64,000 nt of DNA from Onthophagus taurus (Eukaryota > Arthropoda > Insecta > Coleoptera > Scarabaeidae): the NCBI RefSeq assembly GCF_036711975.1, contig NC_091975.1, positions 6,202,501-6,266,500 on the forward strand. The letters are read 5' to 3'. The stretch's first letter is position 1. Every line of letters begins with the position of its first letter. The notes below the pieces were generated by a model. The model ran no database searches. It was given only the letters and a program-made list of their open reading frames with translations, and was not told the origin of the DNA. Shown here in pieces: positions 25,687-37,800 of this stretch. The position numbers were made by a program, and so were the translations under genes.

Positions 25687-25772
25687 AAAACTAGAACTAG
25701 AACTAACACTAAGCCAAGAACTAGAAACATTCGGATTTAGCCGGATTTAGTTCTTGTGTTAGTTCTAGTTTT
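25687..25772. repeat. Hairpin repeat 1 (ACTAGAACTA family)
   Basis: A shorter, diverged member: the arms AAAACTAGAACTAGAACTAA and TTAGTTCTAGTTTT face each other around ATTCGGATTTAGCCGGATTTAG. Confidence 0.75.
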
Positions 25773-25834
25773 AGTTCAATAAAAATATGCAACATAGTGA
25801 TATCTTATGCTAACTAGCGGTATCTACCACTGTC

Positions 25835-25944
25835 ACTAGAACTAACATTAGACCTAGAACTAGATACATTCGGATTTAGCCGCACGTCTCTCAAGACGGC
25901 TAAACCCGAATGATTCTAGTTCTAGGTCTTGTATTAGTTCTAGT
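25835..25944. repeat. Hairpin repeat 2 (ACTAGAACTA family)
   Basis: A long inverted repeat of about 110 nt. The arm ACTAGAACTAACATTAGACC is mirrored by GGTCTTGTATTAGTTCTAGT, with a near-symmetrical core (CGGATTTAGCC ... GGCTAAACCCG) and a short loop around CGTCTCTCAAGAC. Confidence 0.85.
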
Positions 25945-25946
25945 GT

Positions 25947-26062
25947 AAAACTAGAACTAACACTAGACCTAAAACTAGAAACATTCGGGTTTAGCCATAC
26001 GTCTCTTAAGACGGCTAAACCCGAATGATTCTAGTTCTAGGTCTAGTGTTAGTTCTAGTTTT
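25947..26062. repeat. Hairpin repeat 3 (ACTAGAACTA family)
   Basis: The most complete copy, 116 nt. AAAACTAGAACTAACACTAG is mirrored by CTAGTGTTAGTTCTAGTTTT, the inner arms CATTCGGGTTTAGCC and GGCTAAACCCGAATG are fully complementary, and the loop carries CGTCTCTTAAGACG. Confidence 0.9.
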
Positions 26063-26079
26063 AATTCAATGAAAAATAT

Positions 26080-29000
26080 ACAACAATCTTACGCTAAATC
26101 CTATATTTTTTAAATCCTATCTTAAAATATACTCTTTTAGCTTTAATTTGAGATATATTACGTATCATTACAAAAAAAATTAAATGCGGCATGATTTTTT
26201 GAAATTATTATGTCATTGCTAAATCCCAATTATAGCATTTTTTATTAAAAAATTTTTTTCTTCAAAATTATATCATCAAACCCTATATTATTTTAATTAC
26301 ATCTTAAACTACAATCTTTCGGCTTCAATTTGAGATATATTAGGTATCTTTATTCATAAAACTGAATTTAAGGCGATTTTTTATGTTTTTATTAAATTTC
26401 AACATAGCCCAATTTTGAAATAATTTCTTCGGGAATCTTTTCCTCCAAAAATATATCATCAAATCCTATATTTTTTTAATCCTATCTTAAAATATACTCT
26501 TTTAGCTTTAATTTGAGATATATTACGTATCATTACAAAAAAAATTAAATGCGGCATGATTTTTTGAAATTCTTATGTCATTGCTAAATCGCAATTACAG
26601 CATTTTTTATTAAAAAATTTTTTTTTCTCCAAAACCATATCATCAAACCCCATATTTTTTTAATTACATTTTAAACTACAATCTTTCGGCTTCAATTTGA
26701 GATATATTAGGTATCTTTATTCATAAAATTAAATTTAAGACGATTTTTTATATTTTTATTAAATTTCAAGATAGCCCAATTTTGAAATAATTTCTTCGGG
26801 AATCTTTTCCTCCAAAAATATATCATCAAATCCTATATTTTTTTAATCCTATCTTAAAATATACTCTTTTAGCTTTAATTTGAGATATATTACGTATCAT
26901 TACAAAAAAAATTAAATGCGGCATGATTTTTTGAAATTCTTATGTCATTGCTAAATCCCAATTATAGCATTTTTTATTAAAATTTTTTTTTCTCCAGAAT
27001 TATATCATCAAACCCTATATTATTTTAATTACATCTTAAACTACAATCTTTCGGCTTCAATTTGAGATATATTAGGTATCTTTATTCATAAAACTGAATT
27101 TAAGGCGATTTTTTATATTTTTATTAAATTTCAACATAGCCCAATTTTGAAAAAAATTCTTCGGGAATCTTTTCCTCCAAAAATATATCATCAAATCCTA
27201 TATTTTTTTAATCCTATCTTAAAATATACTCTTTTAGTTTTAATTTGAGATATATTACGTATCATTACAAAAAAAATTAAATACGGCATGATTTTTTGAA
27301 ATTCTTATGTCATTGCTAAATCCCAATTATAGCATTTTTTATTAAAAAATTTTTTTCTTGAAAACTATATCATCAAACACCATATTTTTTTAATTACATC
27401 TTATACTACAATCTTTCGGCTTCAATTTGAGATATATTAGGTATCTTTATTCATAAAACTGAATTTAAGGCGATTTTTTATATTTTTATTAAATTTCAAC
27501 ACAGCCCAATTTTGAAATAATTTCTTCGGGAATCTTTTCCTCCAAAAATATATCATCAAATCCTATATTTTTTTAATCCTATCTTAAAATATACTCTTTT
27601 AGCTTTAATTTGAGATATATTACGTATCATTACAAAAAAAATTAAATGCGGCATGATTTTTTGAAATTCTTATGTCATCGCTAAATCCCAATTATAGCAT
27701 TTTTTATTAAAAAATTTTTTTCTCGAAAACTATATCATCAAACCCCATATTTTTTTAATTACATCTTAAACTACAATCTTTCGGCTTCAATTTGAGATAT
27801 ATTAAGTATCTTTATTCATAAAACTGAATTTAAGGCGATTTTTTATATTTTTATTAAATTTCAACACAGCCCAATTTTGAAATAATTTCTTCGGGAATCT
27901 TTTCCTCCAAAAATATATCATCAAATCCTATATTTTTTTAATCCTATCTTAAAATATACTCTTTTAGCTTTCATTTGAGATATATTACGTATCATTACAA
28001 AAAAAATTAAATGCGGCATGATTTTTTGAAATTCTTATGTCATTGCTAAATCCCAATTATAGCATTTTATATTAAAATTTTTTTTTTCTCCAAAATTATA
28101 TCATCAAACCCTATATTATTTTAATTACATCTTAAACTACAATCTTTCGGCTTCAATTTGAGATATATTAGGTATCTTTATTCATAAAACTGAATTTAAG
28201 GCGATTTTTTATATTTTTATTAAATTTCAACATAGCCCAATTTTGAAATAATTTCTTCGGGAATCTTTTCCTCCAAAAATATATCATCAAATCCTATATT
28301 TTTTTAATCCTATCTTAAAATATACTCTTTTAGCTTTAATTTGAGATATATTACGTATCATTACAAAAAAAATTAAATGCGGCATGATTTTTTGAAATTC
28401 TTATGTCATTGCTAAATCCCAATTATAGCATTTTATATTAAAAAATTTTTTTCTCCAAAATTATATCATCAAACCCTATATTATTTTAATTACATCTTAA
28501 ACTACAATCTTTCGGCTTCAATTTGAGATATATTAGGTATCTTTATTCATAAAACTGAATTTAAGGCGATTTTTTATATTTTTATTAAATTTCAACATAG
28601 CCCAATTTTGAAACAATTTCTTCGGGAATCTTTTCCTCCAAAAATATATCATCAAATCCTATATTTTTTTAATCCTATCTTAAAATATACTCTTTTAGCT
28701 TTAATTTGAGATATATTATGTATCATTACAAAAAAAATTTAATGCGGCATGATTTTTTGAAATTCTTATGTCATTGCTAAATCCCAATTATAGCATTTTT
28801 TATTAAAAATTTTTTTCTCGAAAACTATATCATCAAACCCCATATTTTTTTAATTACATCTTAAACTACAATCTTTCGGCTTCAATTTGAGATATATTAG
28901 GTATCTTTATTCATAAAACTGAATTTAAGGCGATTTTTTATATTTTTATTAAATTTCAACACAGCCCAATTTTGAAATAATTTCTTCGGGAATATTTTCC

Positions 29001-29735
29001 TCCAAAAATATATCATCAAATCCTATATTTTTTTAATCCTGTCTTAAAATATACTCCTTTAGCTTTAATTTGAGATATATTACGTATCATTACAAAAAAA
29101 ATTAAATGCGGCATGATTTTTTGAAATTCTTACGTCATTGCTAAATCCCAATTATAGCATTTTTTATTAAAAATTTTTTTTCTCCAAAACTATATCATCA
29201 AACCCCATATCTTTTTAATTACATTTTAAACTACAATCTTTCGGCTTCAATTTGAGATATATTAGGTATCTTTATTCATAAAACTGAATTTAAGGCGATT
29301 TTTTATGTTTTTATTAAATTTTAACATAGCCCAATTTTGAAATAATTTCTTCGGGAATATTTTCCTCCAAAAATATATCATTAAATCCTATATTTTTTTA
29401 ATCCTATCTTAAAATATACTCTTTTAGCTTTAATTTGAGATATATTACGTATCATTACAAAAAAAATTAAATGCGGCATGATTTTTTGAAATTCTTATGT
29501 CATTGCTAAATCCCAATTATAGCATTTTTTTATTAAAAAAATTTTTTCTCCAAAATTTTATCATCAAACCCTATATTATTTGAATTACATCTTAAACTAC
29601 AATCTTTCGGCTTCAATTTGAGATATATTAGGTATCTTTATTCATAAAATTAAATTTAAGACGATTTTTTATATTTTTCCTTTGAATCTTTTCCTCCAAA
29701 AATATATCATCAAACCCTATTTTTTTTTTAATCCT
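26080..29735. repeat. Sat3: dimeric satellite, 365-bp period
   Basis: About ten dimers. The landmark CTTCGGGAATCTTTTCCTCC recurs at 26427, 26794, 27159 and 27524, with a period near 365 bp. The two halves (about 182 bp each) are diverged monomers: one with AATGCGGCATGATTTTTTG, the other with TTTAAGGCGATTTTTTAT. Both share ATTTGAGATATATTA and TATATCATCAAA. The array is extremely AT-rich and non-coding. It starts right after the ACTAGA hairpins. Confidence 0.95.
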
Positions 29736-30517
29736 ATCTACGTCTAAATGAAACGTATTAATATACCGGTAGAATGGATGAGAAAATTGACTTCATACCT
29801 TTTAATATTAATGGTAAGCCTTAAAAATATTTTGTCCGTTATGTCAATATTTTACTTTACTTGGAAATTTAGTGTTAGTCATACTACTCATCATTACTAA
29901 TTGTAGTTCAACCTAAAAATGAATAAATACAAAACAACTAAAATGGATTATGTAACATTGTATAAAAATTGTAAGATTATAATCGAAGGGTGTTATGCAG
30001 ACATATCTAAAGGGATCGTCAAAATTAGAAAAGGGTCATAGTCTATGGGGGGTGTAGGCCACAAATCACTGATTTTAATATAGCAATTCGCCGCCTCGAC
30101 CCCTTAATAACACGCACTCCTATCCCGATGTTATCCTTTTGTAAATTAAAGTGGGTGAATTTTGATCGTAATTTTTTAAATCGATCTTTTTGTATATGAT
30201 TTAAAATATACCTATGTATATATATGAATAACTTTCATTTTCTATAAATTGAAAAGTAGAAATTTATATTCCGTACACGTGTAACTGACGCGTGCGCAGC
30301 GAAAAGGGCTTTAATGGTAAATCCATACGGTATCTCGTGGAGAAGATGCAAGAAAACCGCAAGAAAGTCTTCGAACCCGGGGGTCGGCATCGTGCGTTTT
30401 AGTTCTTTGAAGACCGGTTATTAATAAACTCGCCCGCGTAACCAGCGTTTCAAATTTATCACGCGGCCGTCCCTACTAAATATACCCATACACACAAACG
30501 CACCGACAGCTTCTTAC
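29736..30517. other. Intergenic single-copy sequence
   Basis: No gene called. 30270-30480 is GC- and CpG-richer than its surroundings (CACGTGTAACTGACGCGTGC, AACCCGGGGGTCGGCATCGT) and could be a regulatory element or a promoter of an unseen transcript. Confidence 0.35.
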
Positions 30518-30577
30518 CTGAATTGTTTCCTGCGGTGTATATTTTCGTTCCGTCATGACCGATTGATATACTCCATC
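30518..30577 (-). other. Candidate orphan 60-nt exon
   Basis: Bounded by a good acceptor (GGAAATTGTAG) and a good donor (CAG|GTAAGAAG) on the minus strand. It is exactly 60 nt. Read after one base from a preceding exon it gives GWSISIGHDGTKIYTAGNNS, a pattern that fits one blade of a WD40-like repeat (hydrophobic-x-DG-x-x-hydrophobic-x-x-G). A second open frame contains ATG and ends in phase 0 (MTERKYTPQETIQ), which could join the sickie CH exon. I cannot choose between them, and the site could be fortuitous. Confidence 0.3.
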
Positions 30578-31446
30578 CTACAATTTCCACCAAAAAAAAT
30601 TTATTTAATGATCAAGTTGTTGTTAAAATAATCATTAATAAAAAATTGTTTGTTATAAATTTTATATAACACCATTATCGGATTAATTCGAATTTGCCGC
30701 GCTTAACTTAACCTCACCAACACGATTTCATGACGTAATAAAACGCGTCGGGGCACCCACCCTTCTTTCAGGTGGTACGGAACCCTACTGGTTCATTTTG
30801 TCACGCCTACCCAGTTTTCGTTAGGGACATAGAGCCTGCGCTGATATAATATAGAGATTATTATTAAACTCCTTTTTTCAAATTTGCTTCATCCAATTTG
30901 TTTCTTCAAAATGCATTTTTGAAATCAACCCCTACAAAATAAAGATTAATTATTATATACATACATTAACGTTTAAAAATTTTTGATTTTATTGAATAAA
31001 TAAATTATACTAACTGATTGGAATACGAACTAGCGTATAAAGAGTTTGTGGGGCATTCGTGCGATTTACAACCGTGTAACTCGCGTTTTATTGCCCCCCT
31101 ATGACAGAAGCCGCTTAAACGCTCACTAAAACTTGATACTTGTCTCTAATTATAGGGTTACAAGGGATACGATAATCGTATCGGTGGAAATCCTGTAGAA
31201 TGGTACTCCTAAAATAAAAAATATTGAATTTGGTATCTATTTCCGGCATTACCGGAAGTGATAAATGAATGACCCCAAAAAATAGTCCCCTTTACCCCAT
31301 AAACTAAACATGTATATATAATCACCTCGTTATTGATAGAAACCCCAATATTTACAGAAGTTGACCTTGGGAAATACTTCGTCCATAATAATGGTGTAAA
31401 AAGAACTCTTACGTCAGGATTAAATGATTTTTGAGTCAGTACTAAA
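30578..31446. other. Intergenic sequence, no gene called
   Basis: Mostly AT-rich, with GC-richer patches at 30690-30850 and 31020-31150. Short splice-like pieces on the minus strand (30878-30931) are too weak to call. Confidence 0.3.
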
Positions 31447-31797
31447 TTAATGAGAAGGTTGAAGACTTGGGTTGAGAACAAAATCCAAGTCTATGTATGC
31501 AGAAATTCCCATCATCTCCTCAAGACTAAGCTTTTTCATGCAATGACTAGGTGAGCCCAGAAACAATTCAAAATCCCCAGTAAGTATATTCCACTCTTCA
31601 TAAAATGTGTCCGTGATGATGGATGCTTTATTAATGTGTGGATAAGATGGTATTAGATACTCAATATGATGTAATCAGAAACAAAGAACTTACCAGAAGT
31701 CTCAATAGAAAAGCATACCAAGTCTCTAAAGTGTCGAGGTTTTCATTGCTGCCGCTTAATCCAAGCTGTCATTGATATCCACATCAAGAGAGGATGT
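31447..31797 (-). pseudogene. Gene-like fragment resembling RalGAP beta
   Basis: The minus strand shows an acceptor (TTATTCCAG), a 104-nt exon-like piece (31694-31797), a GTAAGT donor, a 68-nt intron-like gap and a second open piece (31447-31625). The first piece reads ENLDTLETWYAFLLRLL after an internal one-base frame shift. The second reads SIITDTFYEEW and then MKKLSLEEMMGISAYIDLDF. From memory this order resembles a helical segment of the RalGAP beta subunit (QTWFRFL ... AIISST ... LKQL ... RGISCLVDAF). The phases of the two pieces do not match, so this is a relic at best. The family assignment is tentative; the retained intron would argue for a DNA-level duplicate, not a retrocopy. Confidence 0.3.
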
Positions 31798-32087
31798 CTG
31801 GAATAAAACTGGTAATAAAATAAAGAAATAGAATAATAATTACAAATAGGAAAAAAAGACTGGGAAGTAATCAAATACACCTGAAATAACTGTTTTTGAC
31901 CCAAGTCTTGGATAAACCAGATTTAATCTGTAATACTATGGCAGAATTGCCCTGCATCAAACAAGTACTTAAATAAGAGATATTACCTTGTTATGGATAT
32001 TATGTTGCGACTATATCATTAGGTTATTTCTAAAATCCTCCAATTCACAATTTTTAACACTGTCCAAATAGTATTTTGTTAGATGTA
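31798..32087. other. Intergenic sequence
   Basis: AT-rich; it includes the presumed intron before the RalGAP-like fragment. No feature is called. Confidence 0.3.
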
Positions 32088-32499
32088 CAGGGTGTCCCAA
32101 TTTCGATGTCCGCATAGGCTATCTCCGAAACTAAAAGAGATAGAAAAAAAGTAGCTTACATGTCATGATCTCGTTTTTCGAGAAAATGCTAATGCCGAAA
32201 ACCCCGAACAGCTATCGTCTTTTGTTTTCGCCCTATCGGCAAAAACTGAAAATTTTGCAAAAACGACAATCGCGCATATTTCACTTATTATCAAAGATGG
32301 TGTATTATAAATAAAACATTATATGGGCAACTTTTTACGAAGAATTCAGTGGCGTAGGTAGAATTTTTTTCCCATCTTTTATTTTATTATTTTTTTAAAT
32401 GGAAACCATAGCTATGACTTAAAATAATTTGTTATTTTCTTCTGATAACAAATATATATAGTTTGTGGGGTATATTTCTTATAGTTATTGAATAATTTA

Positions 32500-33540
32500 C
32501 AAAAATTCATTTTGTTCCATCTAAATCTAATGTATGTATTTAAAAGTTAATGTTGTTATGGTGATAACCATACCATGAGGGAAAGCATTGTTTCCAATTA
32601 TTGCCAAAGTTTGTAGCAAGGACAGTAGAATCTAACAGGACTGCTACATCCATTGTATTTTTGTAATCGACTACGGGTTGGTTGCCCGCACTCTACGACA
32701 CACTATTTGCCACGCCTGATAACTGTCTATGTTTTTAGAGGTTATATGATAGACATTAATACGTCTAAAAACATAAAACTTCAAAACTAATATGAATACG
32801 TCTAGACTAAATACGCATAGACCATAACAACAGCTAGGCGTGGAAAATGGTGTGACGTAGTTTGCGGGTAGGCTGTCACAACAATGGATGTAGCAGTCCT
32901 GTTAGATTCTACTGTCCTTGAGTTTGTAGTAGTATTTAAAAATTCACTAACAACTCTGGCATTATGTGCTGGTGCTCCGTCATATTGAAAATATATCATT
33001 TGAGACATATTTAGTGGCAAATTGTCGTCCAAAGGCTCAATGTGCTGCCTTAATATATTGAGGTATTTCCCTGAGTTTAAGTTTTTATGGTAGATACTAT
33101 ATGCCAAAATTCTATTATCTAAAAGGGCACACCATACATTGAACCCCAATCTTCTTTGAACACTCAGAGACTTCATCGGTCCAGATTACATTTTGAACAA
33201 ACAGCAGATTATTTAATTTTTTTAAATATCATCTAAAAAATTCTAATCTTCGATTGACATCTCCGGCACGTAAATAATGAGTTAGCCCCGCTTTGTATGG
33301 TTTATACTTATTTTTCTTTCATATTCGGGAGCGGTGTCTTTTGGGTCAGACGTCTTGCTGCAATTTCTCTTGCAGGTCATTTTGGTATGTTTTTGTATGT
33401 GGTTTGGGGAAGGACCAAATATCTTATACCAGATATCTTGTGAAATAAAATTCCGCGGCTAACGTCGCATTCTTATCTGATAACATATAGCATTCCATCA
33501 TGTTACATTTTTCATAATTTTCGAAATTCATTGTAAAGTT
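32500..33540 (-). pseudogene. Tc1-like transposase remnant
   Basis: The N-terminal helix-turn-helix remnant (MMECYMLSDKNATLAAEFYF, near 33520) matches the DUF4817-type domain found upstream of insect DDE transposases. An IWTDEVS block near 33185 corresponds to the first catalytic Asp. After a frame shift the longest piece (32930-33176) has GFNVWCALLDNRI and the second catalytic block FQYDGAPAH. The frame then enters the foldback element; the original continuation (FGNNW...) resumes at 32607. The third Asp block is not recognisable. Several stops and frame shifts make it inactive. Confidence 0.8.
32617..32920. mobile_element. Foldback MITE with 9-bp target duplication (MULE-like)
   Basis: Ends CAAGGACAGTAGAATCTAAC and GTTAGATTCTACTGTCCTTG are perfect inverted repeats over about 40 bp. 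Complementarity continues inward (for example TTTGCCACGCCT against AGGCGTGGAAA), so nearly all 304 bp fold into one imperfect hairpin. It is flanked by identical 9-bp repeats AGTTTGTAG at 32608-32616 and 32921-32929. Long TIRs plus a 9-bp duplication are the signature of Mutator-like elements. It interrupts the Tc1-like transposase, so it is younger than that copy. Confidence 0.88.
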
Positions 33541-33560
33541 TTATTCAGTTTTGTTATACT

Positions 33561-34803
33561 TTGACACTTAACACGCTGGTGCATAATGCCAGAGTTTTGC
33601 ACAACTCTTTCAATATCTTCACTTCTTAACTGGAATGCCATATTTATGTTAGTGAGTAATAATGGGGAATAATATTAAAAACTGATTACTTACGCGGTTT
33701 TAAAATCGTTGAATCCGTTTGAACAAGTTCATAATTTATAAGTTTATTGAAAAGTGGAGTTTTGAGCTTGATTATATTATAGGATCCATCCAAAGGTGTC
33801 ACTCTTATTTTGCCATAACGGGAACAAATTTAAACAAAAAAAATTAATTTATAGGATAAAATCAAAAATATAAATATATTTGTTAGCGTATATTTTATTT
33901 ACAAAACTATCGAAATCATTTACAATAAAGATAAAGTGAAACTTTATAAGTGCTCCTTAAACCAATGAGAGAAAACGAGAGCAGGATACGAAATAAAATA
34001 CAATTGTAATCTCCTCATTTTTTTACACAAATAATAATAATACTTTAATATAATCACTAATTAATATAATCTAAAACATTTACCATCAAAATGATTATTA
34101 AAAATCGAAAGTTATTTCAATAATAGAAGTTAACTGTACAAGTTAAAATTATAGTAATTATTTTCAATTCACTGCTCCAACCCATATTTTTTTCTTTACA
34201 TTACTAAGAACTATTCGAAAAAAATTTATATAATAAAACTAATAATATTGAAATAAATAAAAATAGGAAAACAAATCGGTCGTGATGTTCAATAAAAAAT
34301 ATCAATACATTTACTATCTTAATAATTGAAAAGTCGATGTGAAATAGAAAAAAGTAGCACTTACTTTCGTACGGTTAATTATTCGAAAAAAAGTATGTAC
34401 AAATGAAAAAAATTAGGTGATGATAAGAGAACAACTTTAAATGCACTTTGGTATTTGGAACCTTGATCACAATTCACTTAGAACAATTTGTGTTATTTTT
34501 AAAAAGAATACAAAAATATGTAAACGAAACCAAAAAAATCTAAACAATAAAAAAAAACAAGTATACATAACTAAATCACAATGGTTTTCGAAAGAGATTA
34601 CTTCGTTGTGAGACTTACTTAGTCTCTTTTATTAGTTTTCTTTATTATTTTAATTCTACCTAAAAAAAGGCTTTATAACTCTACATCTCTTTTCCTTTTT
34701 TTTTTTTCTAAATCAGCGTTTTTAAAATCGTCTTTATTTATTTTTCATATTTTTACGTAACCTCTTTGTAAGGCACGCATCTAGAGCAATTAGTAATTTG
34801 TTT
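33561..34803 (-). other. Downstream region and probable 3'UTR of DCLK
   Basis: Very AT-rich, no ORF. It follows the DCLK stop codon at 34804 on the minus strand. Several AATAAA-like hexamers exist on the minus strand, so the poly(A) site cannot be fixed. Confidence 0.5.
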
Positions 34804-37800
34804 CTACGACTCAACAATCGATAGCCAAGGATAATCCAAAACATCTTCGGCTGAAAATCGAAGTTCCGGCGCTAATTGCAACATGTTGGTAATTAATTCC
34901 TTGGCCATATCAGAGACTTCGTGCCAATATTCATCGGGAAAATCGTATTGTCCCGACAAAATTGAATCGAAAAGTTTCTCTTGATCGTTATCCTTACTTA
35001 TAAACGGCGGATAACCCACGAGGAGAATATAAAGAATTACACCAGCCGCCCAAACATCTATTTTTAATCCATATCCTGATTCGGCGAGAATTTCCGGTGC
35101 TACATAAGTCGGTGTTCCGCAAACGGTATATAAAGGCTCGTTTACTTCACAAGCTAAACCGAAATCGCCCAATTTTAAAGTTCTTACTTTATTGTCACGG
35201 AAATCAACTAATAAATTTTCTGGTTTTACGTCTCGATGTACAACGTTTATATTATGCAAGTAGGCCAAAGCGGATGTTAGATGAGTAATCATTAAAGCCG
35301 ATTGTTCTTCGGAAAATTTATGAACTTGTGTTATTGCATCAAATAAATCACCACCTAAAAAAATTTTTTTTTTAATTTTTAAATCTAACTAAAAGTTGCA
35401 AGAATTAGAATAAACTTAAACACAAGCTTTTCCAAGATAACATAAATATATCTTGTCATTGAGTGTATATCACTACAAAGCAGGGTTCGAATAAATAATG
35501 ATTTTTAATCAAAATAAAATCATGATCTTTTTAAATTTTTAGATCAATTATTAGCGATTATTACTGTTTTTTGATATATTTTTTACGTGTCGCGACGAAG
35601 TCCTTAATAAAATTGTACTATAAGGCTACATGGGCTAGTTCAACGGTTGAAAGAACACCATGAAAAGTGTAAGTTCATGATCTCTGATGGAGAAGACCCC
35701 GCACCACGTAACATAGAAATAAATTTAGTTAAAGGTACATAGTATTTACTGCAACTTAAAAAGACATAAATTAATACAAAAAAGGGTGCCACCCAAAAAA
35801 GAGGGTTCCAATTTTTTGGGTTCCATTACTAAATATACAGGATGTCCCGCAACGATTGTACAAAACTGCATCAGCGTATTCTATGATCAAAAATAAACAA
35901 AAAAAGCCTAATAAACATAGGTCCGAAAATGGACCATTTTCGAGATATTCAAAGATTTAGTTTCATAAGTTGATATTGTTAACATCATGAATTTAAATTT
36001 GTTTTTATAATAATTGAGTTGTCATCCCCTAAATCCATTTTTGGGCAAAAATGAGATATATACGCCATCTGTTAGAAAAAGTTGTTTTCTATAAAATACT
36101 CAATGAATTGTATTAAAAAACGCGCTAATCCCTTAAAAATTCAAATCAAATAGACAGCCTTTAGATATTAAAGAGAGCTACTTTCGATTTATTTTTAATA
36201 CTTCCTTCAACATCGGCTTTGGATCTCCTAGCACCGATGTTTGTTCTAAGTGTCTTGAACTCCGGGAAAAAATTAAAAATGAAAAGGTTGCATCTATTAA
36301 AACAGTGCTAACTACAGAATACCGAATACATAAGCTCAGGGCCAAAGCATTTTTTGAACAGCTAAAAGAGAAACGGGACGGCCTTCTGACAATTTCTTTT
36401 GATTGTCAGAAAAACTTGGTATTGCCCAAAATACCAGATCAAAGTACCTATTATAGTAGACAACTGTACATTTACAACTTCACTACTATAGTGGGGCACT
36501 CACATGCTCCGTTAACAAAAGATAATGTTAAAATTTTCACGTGGACTGAAGATGAACATGCCAAGGGCGCCAACGAAATCGCAAGCTGCGTGTTTTACAC
36601 TTTAAACAATAGTAACTTAGAGGGAATAGATACACTTCGATTGGTCGCCGATGGATGCGGCGGCCAAAATAAAAATACCATTATGATATGTATGTTGTTC
36701 AAATGGCTAAGCAGTATAAGCAGTTCTATTAGAACAATCGAGCTGGTATTCCCAGTGGTTGGGCACTCCTACATTCCACCTGACAGGATTTTTGCTACTA
36801 TCGAAAAAGAAATAAGAAAGAAAGAAGAAATTGTAATGCCAGAAGAATACATAAATATTTTTCAAGAACATGCTACTGTTTTTAAACTTGGAAAAGATGT
36901 TCCCGATAGTGATTGGAAAGGTGCAGGTCAAAAAATCCTTAAGCCAGTGTCTCAGTGGCATTTTAAATTTAATCAATGTAAGAGATATATTATACGACGT
37001 GGCAACAAAAACGCCATCACCATTCGAGGTGAGTTATCTTACCATTCAGACACCGGAACATTCAAAGGAGTTTTTAGGAAAAACCAAACCGCCATGAATA
37101 TTCAGCCAAAAGAAATTCCTACCGGAGTGAAACCAAAAGATCTGAAAATGAGAGATGTAAATAACTTGTTAAGCAAACATTATGGAAAGAACTGGAGAGC
37201 GGTAGAAAATTTGGCTTATTATAGAGATGTGTTGGGAAAATTTCAGAACAATAATATTCCTGGCGATTCCCGAGAAGACAGTGGGGACGAAGAGCCTAGT
37301 GTGAATCCTAGCCTAGTGTGAATCAACCGAAAATATACCTGATGTTAGAGTTTAAAAGTTTTTTATGTACAGTTTTTAAATAACATATCTTTCAAAAAAT
37401 AAAGTTTCCTGTTATTAGCTACAAAGAGATTTGATTCACTTTCCATTCATGCCTAATCCATTTTGTTCAGATTCAAATGAGCCTTAATCCACAGTTTGGT
37501 AGCAAACGCAACCAAACACCATTTTTAAATCCACTTTGTGATTTTTATATCTATTTCAAAAGACGTGGTTATAGAATTTTTGAAACTTCAGTAAGTCTTC
37601 TAATAACAAATAAATTATGTTTGAAATAATAACGCCAAAATCATCCCAAAATACTTTTTTGCCGTTTTCTCAAAATCGAAAAATTTGGACTTAAGGGTAT
37701 TTGAAACCAAACAACTCAATTAAGTCGTTACTATGATTACGATAAGTTGTCTAATCAAAAAAAAATAATAATACTTCACGAAATTATTATTTTACTATTT

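Larger units (their letters stand above)
32088..33560 (-). mobile_element. Decayed Tc1/IS630-like element (DUF4817-type)
   Basis: The 3' terminus lies at the left, with a typical TACAGGGTGTCCCAATTTCG end and a long AT-rich inner arm. Transposase fragments read leftward from about 33530 to 32600. No matching inverted end is found to the right, so the 5' end is lost. The coding region is split by a 304-bp foldback insertion at 32617-32920. Confidence 0.75.
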
